Assembly (NCBI GenBank): GCA_016706275.1
Contig: JADJJY010000003.1
Location: 736,817-800,816, forward strand
DNA from: Chloracidobacterium sp.
GTDB taxonomy: Bacteria > Acidobacteriota > Blastocatellia > Pyrinomonadales > Pyrinomonadaceae
Length of the DNA stretch: 64,000 nt
Reading direction: 5' to 3'
Part shown: one piece after another, positions 8,445 to 17,629 of the stretch
Layout: each line of letters begins with the position of its first letter
Numbering within the stretch: the first letter of the stretch is position 1
The notes under the pieces: model-generated
Databases searched by the model: none
What the model was told of the DNA's origin: nothing
What the model saw: only the letters and a program-made list of their open reading frames with translations
Made by a program: the position numbers and the translations under genes

Positions 8445-8532
8445 TGGTGCATGGGGTAGGATTTGAACCTACGTAGGAATTTAATCCGACGGGTTTACAG
8501 CCCGTTGCCTTTGACCGCTCGACCACCCATGC
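8445..8532 (-). tRNA. tRNA-Tyr (GTA anticodon)
   Basis: An 88-base class II tRNA: acceptor GCATGGG/CCCATGC, anticodon stem ACGGG/CCCGT with loop CTGTAAA (anticodon GTA), then a long variable arm. The CCA end is encoded. It is the first gene of the tRNA-tuf block. Confidence 0.96.
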
Positions 8533-8585
8533 GTGATCTTTCTTGATGCAGTAATCGGCAATTAGAGCCAATTAGCAAATTCTTA

Positions 8586-8614
8586 ATAATAGCTAAGGGT
8601 TTTACAACATGCAA
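8586..8614 (-). promoter_or_regulatory. Sigma-70-type promoter of the tRNA-tuf block
   Basis: On the minus strand TTGCAT (8614-8609) is followed by a 17-base spacer and TATTAT (8591-8586). The expected transcription start is near 8579, about 47 bases before tRNA-Tyr. Spacing and hexamers are near consensus; activity is inferred. Confidence 0.7.
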
Positions 8615-8638
8615 GCGCGGTAAGTGTAGTTTTTAGCG

Positions 8639-9544
8639 CTACTTAGCTCCGGCACGCGGGTGAAACCGATCGTAGTTTTTTTTCATCTGCACGCTCGTAA
8701 TGTGCGTGTAGATCTGCGTCGTCGAAATATCGGCGTGACCGAGCATCTGCTGGACGCTGCGGATATCGGCGTTATTTTGTACCAGATGCGTTGCAAACGA
8801 ATGTCTGAGCGTGTGAGGTGAAACCCCGGAAAGTCCGCATTTCTCGGCATACTCGACAATAAACGCATGGATCGTCTGCCGGTTGAGCGATGAGCCGCTT
8901 GGCGTGACAAACATATTATCGATCTCGATATTCTCGATCTTTCGCCGCGCAGATAGATAGCTTTTCAGCCATTCGACGGCACTTGCTCCGACCGGGACGC
9001 GGCGGGTTTTATTTCCCTTTCCGGTCGTCGTCACAATACCGGCATCTATATCAACATCATTTATTTTTAGGTTGACCGCCTCAGAAACACGTAAACCGGA
9101 CGCATACATTAATTCCAAAATTGCCCGGTCGCGTAAACCTGTATCGGTCGATGTATCCGGCGTCCGCAGCAGCATCTCGATCTCGGTCTGATTCAAAAAT
9201 CGTGGCAAATAAACGCCCTTTTGCGGAGCGACGAGATCTTCGGCCGGATTTTTGGTGACATGCCCGTCAAACATCAAAAACTTATAAAACCCCCGCACCG
9301 CGCTTATCAACCGCCGTTTCGAATTCTCAGACAACTTTTCCGAGCCGAGATCGATCAGCCATTCCCGCAGATCCTGTCGCGTGAGCGTCAGCACATCGAG
9401 ATCCTGTTTTTCTGCCCAGCCAACCAGTCGACCAAGATCCGTGCCGTAGCTATCGATCGAATTCGCCGCAAGCCCCTTTTCGACGCGGCAATACGTTAAG
9501 TATTCGCGGATCAGGTCACGTTTAGGGCGTAGATCTTGAGGCAT
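8639..9544 (-). CDS. xerD: Xer-type tyrosine recombinase
   Basis: A 301-residue tyrosine recombinase of the XerC/XerD family, which resolves chromosome dimers at dif with the FtsK translocase. The N-terminal SAM-like domain covers about residues 1-100 (REYLTYCRVEKGLAANSIDS). The catalytic domain shows the first Arg in ASGLRVSEAVNL, Lys in TTGKGNKTRRVPVG, HxxR in HTLRHSFATHL, the second His in MLGHADISTT and the nucleophile Tyr in IYTHI. All catalytic residues are present. It stands alone, next to no mobile genes, as expected for a housekeeping Xer. XerD rather than XerC is a preference, not proven. Confidence 0.88.
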   Translation of the reverse strand: MPQDLRPKRDLIREYLTYCRVEKGLAANSIDSYGTDLGRLVGWAEKQDLDVLTLTRQDLREWLIDLGSEKLSENSKRRLISAVRGFYKFLMFDGHVTKNPAEDLVAPQKGVYLPRFLNQTEIEMLLRTPDTSTDTGLRDRAILELMYASGLRVSEAVNLKINDVDIDAGIVTTTGKGNKTRRVPVGASAVEWLKSYLSARRKIENIEIDNMFVTPSGSSLNRQTIHAFIVEYAEKCGLSGVSPHTLRHSFATHLVQNNADIRSVQQMLGHADISTTQIYTHITSVQMKKNYDRFHPRAGAK

Positions 9545-9569
9545 GATTGTCGTGATGCTAAAAGAAAAT

Positions 9570-9615
9570 AAGACGCGTACCAGCTAATTCGGGTGGCGCG
9601 TCTTAATGCTACGAA
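9570..9615 (-). terminator. Rho-independent terminator after the DUF4173-like gene
   Basis: AAGACGCG (reading minus strand from 9604) pairs with CGCGTCTT ending at 9570 across a 19-base loop, and is followed by ATTTTCTTTT. It lies 41 bases past the stop codon of the 9645-11414 gene. Confidence 0.65.
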
Positions 9616-9644
9616 GTCACGGTGTGAAAAGCAAGAAAATTATC

Positions 9645-11414
9645 CTAATCCCGCTCCTCATGGCTTCTGTATCCAAGAAACTCTTGGTCGCAACTCCCGA
9701 TCTCGCTCACCAATGCCTGATTGGAATTCAGGATTTCCAATGTCTTTGAACGTGAATAGTTCCAGTTGCGAAAGTCACCCTCGTCTCGCTTCTGGCAGTA
9801 ACGTTTTGCGATTCGCCGAATTGCGATTTGTTGAGACTCGGCATTTAGGGTTTCGAACGAATTCATCAGCACCGGTAACGCGTCATCGCTTAGTTCTGAA
9901 TTGTACCTTGCATCAAATTCACGGCCTTGTTCGGCAAGAGCGATGTTTGTCTTGACGATAAATGCGTCCGGATTGAGCACATGCGTCGCGCCGAGTATGA
10001 GGAATGCCGACCACAGAGCACCCCACGCAAAGTGCTGTCGCGCACCGCGAAGCACCGTCGCACCAAACAGCACAAAAACGATCGCGAGCCACGTCATAAA
10101 GATCATTGGATAAAGCCGTACCGTCGTCATGCCGTAGCCGAGATTGCCGGTCAGCAAGACGAGCCGTTGGACGGCGGACGCCATAATTACGAATAGCAGG
10201 CCAATCTGAACACCCGCGAGGACGCGGAAAAGATTTTCGGTCAAACGGTTCCCCTTCCGAATAAGCCAATGCGTAGCAAGCAGCATCGGCAGCACGAGTG
10301 CTGAAACAGCAACGAGTTCGCCAAAACCGCGTCGGGCGTATTCGGCCAGTTTGAAATCAGGCGTGTTTTGCACCAGGTCCATCCCGCCAAAAAGATATGG
10401 CACCTGAAAGATCACAAAACTCAGGAACAGCAGATTTACCAGCCCAAGAATGACCGCGATCTCGACCGTACCGAGCGTAAATCTGGGAACGATAGAGTTA
10501 TCGATATTGGCCCAACTCCAAGTGGCTTTCTTTTCAGAGGTTTCGTTATCTGAAGGCCGAGAGTCTGCTTTTGTTTCAGCCCCGACGTTCGGCGCATCAG
10601 AGCGATTGATGTGTTCGACAACGGTTTTGTTGTCGGGCAGGACGACCGGATCCTCGCCCGATTCGGCTCTAAATTGGTCAACCTTGCTTTCATCGGTCCT
10701 CTCAACAGCCGAATCAATGATCGATATCAGCGGTTCGACGACGGCACCGGCACCGGCAAAGATCGCCCCGCGAAAATAACCAGCCGTCAGCCAAGCGAAT
10801 ACCATGAACAAAGCCCCGTGGGAAAAGATCGTCTCAAAATCGACATTGAGTATTTTTCGCACCCATCCGTCATAGACCTTATCCGCGGCCATGAAGAGAG
10901 CACCAAAAATGAGAATCAACGGGGTTGCGATCAGAACGCTGCGAAATACCGCAACAGCGTGTTTTCGCCAGCCGGTCATCGGAAACTCGCCCCAGTTGAT
11001 ATCGCTTGCGAGCAACGCAACGGGGCCAAATATCGAATTCAAGCCCGCCCAAACCGTACTTATCGCATACTGCAATGCACCGGCCACCTTCGCCGTGATC
11101 TGCAGCGTTGGCAAAAACAGTACGCCAAGAATCACAATGATCGTGAACGTATCGGCGACACGCAACTCAATAGCATCACGCCAAGCAAACATCGACGCAA
11201 AAAATACTAACGCTCCAAGCAGAGCGTAAGTCTGCCCGGTCAAACGCTCCGGAGCATGCCGCCAAAGCATAGTGAGCGTGCCACCGGCAAACATCAGATT
11301 GAACAGCAGCACGTTCAACCCCCAAGGCGTGACACGCAAAAAAATATCGCCGCAAACACCTAGTATCGCGGCGACGAATAAGATCTCTAAACCAGTTTTT
11401 GTACGTCCGTTCAT
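9645..11414 (-). CDS. Polytopic membrane protein, DUF4173/DUF4153-like
   Basis: A 589-residue membrane protein with about ten or more hydrophobic spans (for example LEILFVAAILGVCGDIFL, IGLLFVIMASAVQRLVLL). A hydrophilic, charged loop of about 70 residues sits at roughly 235-305. Signatures include FQVPYLFGG, EYARRGFGELVAVSALVLP, RLYPMIFMTWLAIVFVLFGA and a soluble tail beginning NPDAFIVKTNIALA. These resemble the uncharacterised DUF4173/DUF4153 membrane families, from memory. It overlaps the preceding small membrane gene by 4 bases and ends a five-gene run headed by a winged-helix regulator. The function is unknown. Confidence 0.7.
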   Translation of the reverse strand: MNGRTKTGLEILFVAAILGVCGDIFLRVTPWGLNVLLFNLMFAGGTLTMLWRHAPERLTGQTYALLGALVFFASMFAWRDAIELRVADTFTIIVILGVLFLPTLQITAKVAGALQYAISTVWAGLNSIFGPVALLASDINWGEFPMTGWRKHAVAVFRSVLIATPLILIFGALFMAADKVYDGWVRKILNVDFETIFSHGALFMVFAWLTAGYFRGAIFAGAGAVVEPLISIIDSAVERTDESKVDQFRAESGEDPVVLPDNKTVVEHINRSDAPNVGAETKADSRPSDNETSEKKATWSWANIDNSIVPRFTLGTVEIAVILGLVNLLFLSFVIFQVPYLFGGMDLVQNTPDFKLAEYARRGFGELVAVSALVLPMLLATHWLIRKGNRLTENLFRVLAGVQIGLLFVIMASAVQRLVLLTGNLGYGMTTVRLYPMIFMTWLAIVFVLFGATVLRGARQHFAWGALWSAFLILGATHVLNPDAFIVKTNIALAEQGREFDARYNSELSDDALPVLMNSFETLNAESQQIAIRRIAKRYCQKRDEGDFRNWNYSRSKTLEILNSNQALVSEIGSCDQEFLGYRSHEERD

Positions 11415-11656
11415 TTCGTCTTAAAACCCTTCTTAAAAAATAGCCAACTTATAAATCCAAAAATAAGAGCAGCAAGCGGGAATACTATCGCCCCGATCAA
11501 CATCCCGCCCGATCGATAAGCGGCAGCGTTTTCCATCGTTAGATTGAGATAGATCAGCCGAACTGTGTAATAAGTAAAGAATATTGACGGTGCGGCAAAA
11601 GCAATGCCGCAGACGATGAATAGGACTTTGTATATTGTTGGGGTTGAAGTGTCCAT
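11411..11656 (-). CDS. Small membrane protein with two spans
   Basis: An 81-residue hydrophobic protein with two predicted spans, about residues 8-33 (VLFIVCGIAFAAPSIFFTYY) and 50-73 (LIGAIVFPLAALIFGFISWL), and a basic C-terminus (KKGFKTK). It overlaps the next gene by 4 bases, so the two are translationally coupled. No family was recognised. Coupling suggests it works with the large membrane protein. Confidence 0.7.
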   Translation of the reverse strand: MDTSTPTIYKVLFIVCGIAFAAPSIFFTYYTVRLIYLNLTMENAAAYRSGGMLIGAIVFPLAALIFGFISWLFFKKGFKTK

Positions 11657-11678
11657 TTGGTACGCTACCTAGTTCTAA

Positions 11679-12332
11679 TCAAAGCACTGGAGGTGAAATA
11701 TCGAGATAAATGCGTTTGTGCAGAATGCTGTCCTCATCATCGATAAGCACTGCTTCGATAGCATGGTCGATCCCGTAACCTTCTCGAATATCTAGGCGTC
11801 CACTCTTTATGTTATCCGGCAAGTCGAATACAAGCTCTTTCTGGATAATTTGACGACCGCGTATATCTTGTCCAATGTCTACACTCGCAGTAGACAGGAG
11901 TGCTTCGGTTTCGAGGTCACGTGGAAAGCGGACGCCATTTTCATCCAGAACTACGACTTTCGGCTCGATGAGACGAAAAGCAATATTCGGATTTTTTGCA
12001 TCACTGAAAACATTTATTGCCACAATGTAAAAGTCGCCCTTCGCGATCCGGTCGCCAATGCGTTTCGTCGGACTCACCCCGGCGACAACGGCATGCATGT
12101 GACAATCTAAGTAGAAACCGCAGAACGCTTTCGGTTCTTTAACACTGAGCGTCTTTTCACTACTCGCCAGCGAAAAACCTAGCAGCATCACCGCGTAAAA
12201 CACTAACCACACCGCAACGCCGCCAATGGTGAATTTCGCAAGCCACGCCTTTTTAGTTACAGTCGCGATAACCAGCATTATCATTGCCGTTATCAGCCCG
12301 CCGATCGTCATTAACATCAAAAGCACGCCCAT
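11679..12332 (-). CDS. Membrane protein with extracellular beta-rich domain
   Basis: The start is placed at ATG 12332, one base after the upstream stop codon and behind GAGGTTGAGGAG. It gives 217 residues. There are two N-terminal spans (LLMLMTIGGLITAMIMLVIA and TIGGVAVWLVFYAVMLLGF), then about 140 residues rich in beta-strand patterns (FYIVAINVFSDAKNPNIAF, PKVVVLDENGVRFPRD) reminiscent of DUF4352-like extracellular domains. Three cysteines and a histidine cluster in CGFYLDCHMH. It is in an operon with its neighbours. The function is unknown; the fold is a guess. Confidence 0.65.
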   Translation of the reverse strand: MGVLLMLMTIGGLITAMIMLVIATVTKKAWLAKFTIGGVAVWLVFYAVMLLGFSLASSEKTLSVKEPKAFCGFYLDCHMHAVVAGVSPTKRIGDRIAKGDFYIVAINVFSDAKNPNIAFRLIEPKVVVLDENGVRFPRDLETEALLSTASVDIGQDIRGRQIIQKELVFDLPDNIKSGRLDIREGYGIDHAIEAVLIDDEDSILHKRIYLDISPPVL

Positions 12333-12333
12333 A

Positions 12334-12795
12334 TTACTTCTCCTCAACCTCCTCATCAATATCGCGGACGAAAGCATAAAAATAGTTATCTGTTAGAGAC
12401 GGGTAGAATTTATGACCCGCTAGTGCGCCTTTTCCTAATTTGCGTTTCTCGTTTGCGTCGAACGCAAATACGCGTTTTCCCATCATCTCGAAAACCACTA
12501 CTGAACCGGACTCGTCCCAAACAAGTGTTTCGCGATAAATATGATCCGGAAATCCCATGAAATCAGGCGACACATAAACCGTGTCTCCATCCACCTTCAC
12601 AATAAAATTGATGTCAGATAAATTGTGTTTTTTAAGAAGACTTGCAGAGTGCGGCCCTTTTGGAGCGTCCAAGGTCTGAACGTGTCGACCCCCGATAAGA
12701 CCAGTGCCAATCCTATACGCTGGCCATGAAATCCACCCGAGGATAATCCCGGTTCCCAAGACGATTAGAAAAAAAAGGGGCTTCTTGGCTGTCAT
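12334..12795 (-). CDS. Membrane-anchored hypothetical protein
   Basis: A 153-residue protein with one N-terminal span (LFFLIVLGTGIILGWISW) acting as signal-anchor and a soluble exported domain. The exported part has beta-like stretches (INFIVKVDGDTVYVSPDF, SGSVVVFEMMGKRVFAFDA) and ends in an acidic tail, DIDEEVEEK. It overlaps the upstream regulator by 4 bases. The family was not recognised. Confidence 0.65.
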   Translation of the reverse strand: MTAKKPLFFLIVLGTGIILGWISWPAYRIGTGLIGGRHVQTLDAPKGPHSASLLKKHNLSDINFIVKVDGDTVYVSPDFMGFPDHIYRETLVWDESGSVVVFEMMGKRVFAFDANEKRKLGKGALAGHKFYPSLTDNYFYAFVRDIDEEVEEK

Positions 12796-13175
12796 AACTT
12801 CACCTCGCCACGAGCCTTCATCGAATTGATCAGAGCTTCCATGTGATCCAGATATCTCGTCAATGCCGTTCGACCGTCTTTTGTGATCGCAAATTCGGTC
12901 AGCGGCATGCGGCCTTTGAATGATTTTTCGCAGGTGACGTAGCCGGCCTCTTCGAGTTTGCGGGCGTGGACGCTGATGTTGCCGTCGGAAGTTGCGAGCA
13001 GATTTTTGAGCTCGGTAAAGCTGAGCTTGTCGTTTGCCGCAAGCGCTGAGATGATGCCCAGCCGCATCCGCTCGTGGATGACCTTGTCGAGGTCGTTCGA
13101 GACATTCTCAGCCGCACGGGCGACGTGCAAGCCTTGCGACTCTTCTTTGTTGTTTATTGCCAGATTCTTTGCCAT
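12792..13175 (-). CDS. Winged-helix transcriptional regulator (HTH_34 type)
   Basis: A 127-residue DNA-binding protein. After a 30-residue leader comes a winged helix: RMRLGIISALAANDKLSFTE, then recognition helix NLLATSDGNISVHARKLEEA, wing GYVTCEKSFKGRMPLTEFAI, and a C-terminal helix for dimerisation. This is the MarR/ArsR-like HTH_34 pattern, in which such regulators usually accompany membrane proteins of the same operon. It heads the 13175-9645 operon and probably controls it and the adjacent 13265-13888 membrane gene. Confidence 0.85.
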   Translation of the reverse strand: MAKNLAINNKEESQGLHVARAAENVSNDLDKVIHERMRLGIISALAANDKLSFTELKNLLATSDGNISVHARKLEEAGYVTCEKSFKGRMPLTEFAITKDGRTALTRYLDHMEALINSMKARGEVKL

Positions 13176-13185
13176 AAAATTATTT

Positions 13186-13256
13186 GCCCACGAAATACAC
13201 TAAATTCACGAAATAATAAAACTCTTTTTTTAGTGCATTTCGTGTGTTTCGTGGGC
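13186..13256. repeat. Intergenic inverted repeat, CACGAAAT family
   Basis: GCCCACGAAATACAC plus TTCACGAAAT are mirrored by TGCATTTCGTG and GTGTTTCGTGGGC around a T-rich loop, making a hairpin of about 70 bases between two minus-strand genes. Confidence 0.75.
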
Positions 13257-13264
13257 ATAAACTC

Positions 13265-13888
13265 CTAACCGCCGTAGCGTCTCGCGATGACCGCTCCAAA
13301 GACGATGTGCAGCAGCCCAAAGCTAGCCGCCATCATCAGGTTGCCGTAGCTTGTTGGCAGTAAAAATGCGGCGGAGCCAAATGCCATAAAGCACCAGCCC
13401 ATCACCGGCACGATCCGAACTGAGAACGCCCCGCCGCACACGACCGCCGCGCCGTAACACAACATACAGACCGGCGGGATCGCGTAATAATATTCGTTTT
13501 TCCAGAGCCCCAGCACGACCGCGACGCCTACGATCAGCGGCGGCACAAAACCGAGTGCAAATTTTTTGGCCGGAACGGAAACGAGCGATTGGCCGTCAAT
13601 TCTCGATTTTTGCCACATTGCTAATAACCCTATGCAAAACCCGAGTGCCGCCTCGATCAACCATGTAAACAGATTGTCGCGAAGGTAGATCTGAGTGCTG
13701 GCAATGTACGCCGCGACGAGTGCGGTCACGCCCATCAGCATCCCGCCATAGCCCGGGACGGCCGTAAAATGGGTCGAACGCTCCATCGTCTCGCGGATAA
13801 ATTCGAGGTTATCGATCGCCCGGTCGCCAATATTTACGGCGTTACCGGCGTCTCTGTCATCTTTTGGCATCGCGTTTGTTTTCGCCAT
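13265..13888 (-). CDS. Six-span membrane protein
   Basis: The start is taken at ATG 13888 (MAKTNAMPKDDRDAGN); upstream ATG or TTG codons at 13906/13909 are possible. A hydrophilic N-terminus with the motif RAIDNLEFIRETMERSTHFT precedes about six spans (for example YGGMLMGVTALVAAYIAS, LGFVPPLIVGVAVVLGLW). Proteins with this RAIDNLEFIR start are, as I recall, frequent in Acidobacteria next to HTH_34 regulators, as here. No catalytic motif was seen. Confidence 0.7.
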   Translation of the reverse strand: MAKTNAMPKDDRDAGNAVNIGDRAIDNLEFIRETMERSTHFTAVPGYGGMLMGVTALVAAYIASTQIYLRDNLFTWLIEAALGFCIGLLAMWQKSRIDGQSLVSVPAKKFALGFVPPLIVGVAVVLGLWKNEYYYAIPPVCMLCYGAAVVCGGAFSVRIVPVMGWCFMAFGSAAFLLPTSYGNLMMAASFGLLHIVFGAVIARRYGG

Positions 13889-13958
13889 AGTAAGGGTAAG
13901 ATACATCAAGTAATACTGATTGTCAAGTACTTTATATTACAAAGTATGTAGAGTTGCA

Positions 13959-13985
13959 CAAAAAAGGGCGGCTCGTGGCCGCCCA
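13959..13985 (-). terminator. Rho-independent terminator of cydAB
   Basis: On the minus strand GGGCGGC (13984-13978) pairs with GCCGCCC (13972-13966) around CACGA and is followed by TTTTTTG. It lies 26 bases past the cydB stop codon. Confidence 0.85.
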
Positions 13986-14010
13986 TAAATCAGACTCAAG
14001 TCGCGATTCC

Positions 14011-15045
14011 CTAATGATGCTCCTCGACCGCAACCTTGCCTTTGAATGTGCGGAAAAGAAACGTGAAATAGCCGAGAGCGATGATGATGCCGATCGGCCA
14101 CCAGATCAGCCCGACGCTCAAGCCATAGGCACCGGCTTTTGCGTTGTGGACGGTCAGGCTATATGCCGGATCAAGCGCGGGCAGCACGTTCGGATATAGT
14201 CCATAGACCGCACCGCCTAGCATCATCGCTAGGTAAACGGAGGACGAGAGAAATGCTCCCTTGTCATTGCCTGTAGTATTGAAAAACTTGATCGCGACGA
14301 GCGACGCGACCACGCCGGCGGGTATCAACCATCCGACCGGCAGATAGTAATAATTATCCAGGATCTGCGGCCGTACGTATAGCACTGCGCCGAGGCTCGC
14401 GATCGTAACCAAAACGAGGGCAAACCAGCCAAGACTTACCACTTTTCGCGAGCGTGTATTCATTTCACCCTCGGTCTTTAGAGCAAGGTAATTTGCCCCG
14501 TGTACGCCCAAAGCAACAAACGCGACAACACCCGATAGCACCGTAAACCAGTCAAGGATGCCCGTCGCGCCAGTGGTGCTCCAGTCGGTAAATAGCGGTT
14601 CGAAAAAGTAGCCGGTCGCGTCCAGAGGCACACCGCGGACGACGTTACCTAGCGCCGCTCCGAAAAATATCGCGAGCAAAATGCTAGCCAACGAAAATAC
14701 AAAATCCCAAAAGCTCGTCCACAGCGGATCATTGAGTTGATGACGCAATTCGATACCGGCGGCACGCATTATTAGCAGCCACAGAACCATAATGAGCGGC
14801 AGATAAAATCCGCTAAATCCGGAAGCGTAAAGCGCGGGAAACGCAAAGTAAAGAGTGCCGCCCGTCGCGAGCAGCCAGACCTCGTTGCCGTCCCAGACGG
14901 GGCCTACCGCACTGATGGTGGCCGCACGTTCGTTAGCATTGCGTCCGACAATATAGTGAACAATGCCGGCACCGATGTCGAAACCATCGAGGACGACATA
15001 ACAGACCAACATAAATGCAACTATCCCAAACCAAACTGTTTCCAT
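14011..15045 (-). CDS. cydB: Cytochrome bd oxidase subunit II
   Basis: Membrane subunit II of the quinol:oxygen oxidoreductase. The start at ATG 15045 follows a perfect AGGAGG with 6-base spacing; an in-frame codon further upstream overlaps cydA and is not used. The 344 residues begin METVWFGIVAFMLVCYVVLD and carry FDIGAGIVHYIVG, VWDGNEVWLLATGGTLYFAF and FPALYASGFSGFYLPLIM, all typical of CydB, with about eight to nine spans. It lies 10 bases after cydA and ends at a strong terminator. Confidence 0.96.
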   Translation of the reverse strand: METVWFGIVAFMLVCYVVLDGFDIGAGIVHYIVGRNANERAATISAVGPVWDGNEVWLLATGGTLYFAFPALYASGFSGFYLPLIMVLWLLIMRAAGIELRHQLNDPLWTSFWDFVFSLASILLAIFFGAALGNVVRGVPLDATGYFFEPLFTDWSTTGATGILDWFTVLSGVVAFVALGVHGANYLALKTEGEMNTRSRKVVSLGWFALVLVTIASLGAVLYVRPQILDNYYYLPVGWLIPAGVVASLVAIKFFNTTGNDKGAFLSSSVYLAMMLGGAVYGLYPNVLPALDPAYSLTVHNAKAGAYGLSVGLIWWPIGIIIALGYFTFLFRTFKGKVAVEEHH

Positions 15046-15055
15046 ATCGTCCTCC

Positions 15056-16402
15056 TTAATTTGCCTCTGCCTGAATTTCCGCGCCCAGTTCGTCCGCGCC
15101 CTGATCAATTCGCCGCAGCATCAGGAAAACATAGAGCAGGGACAGGATCGTGTACATCCCGGCAAATCCGAGGAGCGTGAACAGCACATTGCCGCCCGAC
15201 ACCAGCGGCGAATGTCCGTGTTCCGTGCGGAACAGGCCATAGACCAGCCACGGCTGTCGTCCGAGCTCCGCGACCGCCCAGCCGACCGTATTCGCAACAA
15301 ACGGCAGCGGAAAGCTGAGCATCAATATCCAAAGCAGCCAGTTCGCACTAAACAGCCAGCCACGCCACAGCCAAAACGCCGCGATCGACATGATCGCGAT
15401 AAACATCGTCCCCAGCCCGACCATTATGTGAAAGCTGTAATAGAGCAAGGGAACGTTGGTCGGATGATCTTCTTTTGGAAATTCGTTCAACCCTTTAACC
15501 TTTGCGTCCCAGCGTTGATAGGTAATAAAGCTCAGCATATTGGGAATATGGATGGCGTTATCGAGCCGCTGTTTTTCCATATCCGGCTGGCCGATCAGTA
15601 CGAGAGGAGCACCGTCCTTAGTGTCGAATAGCCCCTCCATCGCCGCAAGCGTGACTGGTTGATGCTCGGCGATCATTTTGCCTTGGCGGTCGCCTGATGG
15701 AAAGAGCATCCAGATGCTCGCGATACAGCCGACAACTACGCCAACCTTCATAAACATTTGGCCGTATTCGACCTTGCGTTTTGAAAGTATGTAAAACGCA
15801 CCAAGTGCCGAAACCGCAAACGCACCGACGACAACCGCTCCGCCCATGTTGTGCATGTACTGATAGATCGCCCAGTGATTTAGCACGAGTGCCCAAAAAC
15901 TCGTTAGTTGTACGGAGCCGTCAGCCGCAACTTCGTATCCGACGGGGTGCTGCATCCATGCGTTTGTCGCAATGATGAACCAACCGGATAACCACGTTCC
16001 GATAAACAACAAGAACGCCGCGAGCCAGTGCAATTTTTGCCCGAGCCGCTTTTCACCAAACAGAAATAGCCCAATGAACGCTGACTCGAGAAAAAACGCG
16101 AACGTGCCCTCCATCGCGAGCGTTTGCCCGATCACGCCTCCGGCGTATTTCGAAAACACGGCCCAGTTCGTGCCAAACTGAAACTCCATCGGGATACCCG
16201 TGACGACGCCAAAAAGAAAAGTGATGCCAAAGATCTTGCCCCAGAACCTCGCTATTTCATTCCAACGCTCATCATTTTTTCTAATAGCGAGAGTCTTAAA
16301 AATGACGATCATCGGAGCCAGGCCCATCGTCAACATCGGGAAAAGATAGTGGTATGTAACTGTAAATGCAAATTGGATGCGGTCGAGAGTGTTGGATTCC
16401 AT
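15056..16402 (-). CDS. cydA: Cytochrome bd oxidase subunit I
   Basis: Subunit I holds the three haems and the quinol site of cytochrome bd, a high-affinity terminal oxidase. At 448 residues it is the short-Q-loop type (E. coli CydA is about 520). Seen are RIQFAFTVTYHYLFPMLTMG with the haem-ligand His, GIPMEFQFGTNWAVFSKYAG, TNAWMQHPVGYE, the quinol-loop motif GDRQGKMIAEHQPVTLAAME and FPLPFVANTVGWAVAELGRQ. It is the first gene of cydAB and diverges from the VWA gene across a 183-base promoter region. An extended soluble loop is lacking, as in Bacillus-type enzymes. Confidence 0.96.
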   Translation of the reverse strand: MESNTLDRIQFAFTVTYHYLFPMLTMGLAPMIVIFKTLAIRKNDERWNEIARFWGKIFGITFLFGVVTGIPMEFQFGTNWAVFSKYAGGVIGQTLAMEGTFAFFLESAFIGLFLFGEKRLGQKLHWLAAFLLFIGTWLSGWFIIATNAWMQHPVGYEVAADGSVQLTSFWALVLNHWAIYQYMHNMGGAVVVGAFAVSALGAFYILSKRKVEYGQMFMKVGVVVGCIASIWMLFPSGDRQGKMIAEHQPVTLAAMEGLFDTKDGAPLVLIGQPDMEKQRLDNAIHIPNMLSFITYQRWDAKVKGLNEFPKEDHPTNVPLLYYSFHIMVGLGTMFIAIMSIAAFWLWRGWLFSANWLLWILMLSFPLPFVANTVGWAVAELGRQPWLVYGLFRTEHGHSPLVSGGNVLFTLLGFAGMYTILSLLYVFLMLRRIDQGADELGAEIQAEAN

Positions 16403-16585
16403 AAGCTATGCTCCCATTTTTTCAGTGCAATGATCCGAAAACAATATGGCCGGCGCACCGACAACCAAGTGATCCTGTCATTCTATTTGTTTTAGGATAG
16501 TCTTACCGGTTCTGTAAAAAACGTGACGAAAATCACAAATGGATAGATAAGTGCGACTTTTGCGCCATTATTAGCGTCTAAAGTC

Positions 16586-17629
16586 ATGTACAGAAAAGTT
16601 TTTATGCTTAGCAAGCTCACCGCACTACTCGGCTTGGCACTAGTTGTCGGGTTGGGTTGCGCCTTTGGCCAAGAAAAAGCGCCGGATGAGACGATCAAGG
16701 TCGAGACCAAGCTTGTTAGTGTGCCAACGACCGTCAGCGACCGTAACGGGCGGTATATCCCAAATCTGACGGCGGCGGATTTTCAGATCTTTCAGGACGG
16801 TGTGCAGCAAAATATCGAGTTTTTTGCGGCGACCGAGGAGCCGATCACCGTCGCATTGCTGATCGACACGAGCCAAAGCACAAGGCCTGTGCTTGGCGAT
16901 ATCAAAGATTCGGCCAAATCATTTATTAAGCTGCTCACTCCAGCCGATAGGGCGATGATCGTCAGCTTTGACTTTGCCGCACACACGCTCAGCCCGCTAA
17001 CAAACGATCAGGAAAAACTCAAAAACTCCATCAAATCGGCGGAGATACCAAAACAATTAGCGGGAACGACGCTGCGTGACGCTGTTTATGACACCATTAA
17101 CACTGCGTTCAAAGGGCTGACCGGACGAAAGGCGATCATCCTGCTGACTGACGGCAAGGATTTTGGCAGCCGCATATCACGCGAGACTCTGCTATACGGA
17201 ATGGAGGAAAGCGACACGCTCGTTTACACGGTCTTTTTCAAGACCGACGACCGTCCGCAGAGGCCAATGTTTGGAGGCTTTCCACGCGGCCGGCGTGGCG
17301 GCGGGATATTTGGACGCTTTCCGCCGATCGGCTTTCCGGGACGCCGTGATGACCGTCAGCGTGAACGCATGGAGCAGGAAAACCGAATTGCCGAGGCATT
17401 TTTACAGCAACTGTCAGACCTCACCGCCGGGCGTCTCTTTTCGAGCAAAGACGGGAAGTTGAAAAAGACGTTTGCCGCCATCGTCGACGAATTGCGGTTT
17501 CAATACCGTCTCGGGTTCTATCCGGCCGAAGAGACCGGGGACTCCACGCTCCACAATCTGCGGGTGAAGGTATCGCGGCCGGACGTTTCTGTCCGGGCAC
17601 GCGGCAGCTATCGCACGCAAAACAAATAA
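16586..17629 (+). CDS. Secreted VWA-domain protein, Acidobacteria type
   Basis: A 347-residue exported protein with signal peptide MLSKLTALLGLALVVGLGCA, so the start may be Met1 or Met7. A short beta-domain (VSVPTTVSDRNGRYIPNLTA, DFQIFQDGVQQNIEFF) is followed by a von Willebrand A domain: MIDAS residues DTSQS, Thr in GTTLRDAVYD and Asp in LLTDGKDFGS. A glycine/arginine/phenylalanine-rich insertion lies near residues 220-258. This architecture matches the VWFA-related domain family greatly expanded in Acidobacteria, and is the best taxonomic hint in the window. The role is unknown. It converges with the lipoprotein gene, with stop codons abutting. Confidence 0.9.
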   Translation: MYRKVFMLSKLTALLGLALVVGLGCAFGQEKAPDETIKVETKLVSVPTTVSDRNGRYIPNLTAADFQIFQDGVQQNIEFFAATEEPITVALLIDTSQSTRPVLGDIKDSAKSFIKLLTPADRAMIVSFDFAAHTLSPLTNDQEKLKNSIKSAEIPKQLAGTTLRDAVYDTINTAFKGLTGRKAIILLTDGKDFGSRISRETLLYGMEESDTLVYTVFFKTDDRPQRPMFGGFPRGRRGGGIFGRFPPIGFPGRRDDRQRERMEQENRIAEAFLQQLSDLTAGRLFSSKDGKLKKTFAAIVDELRFQYRLGFYPAEETGDSTLHNLRVKVSRPDVSVRARGSYRTQNK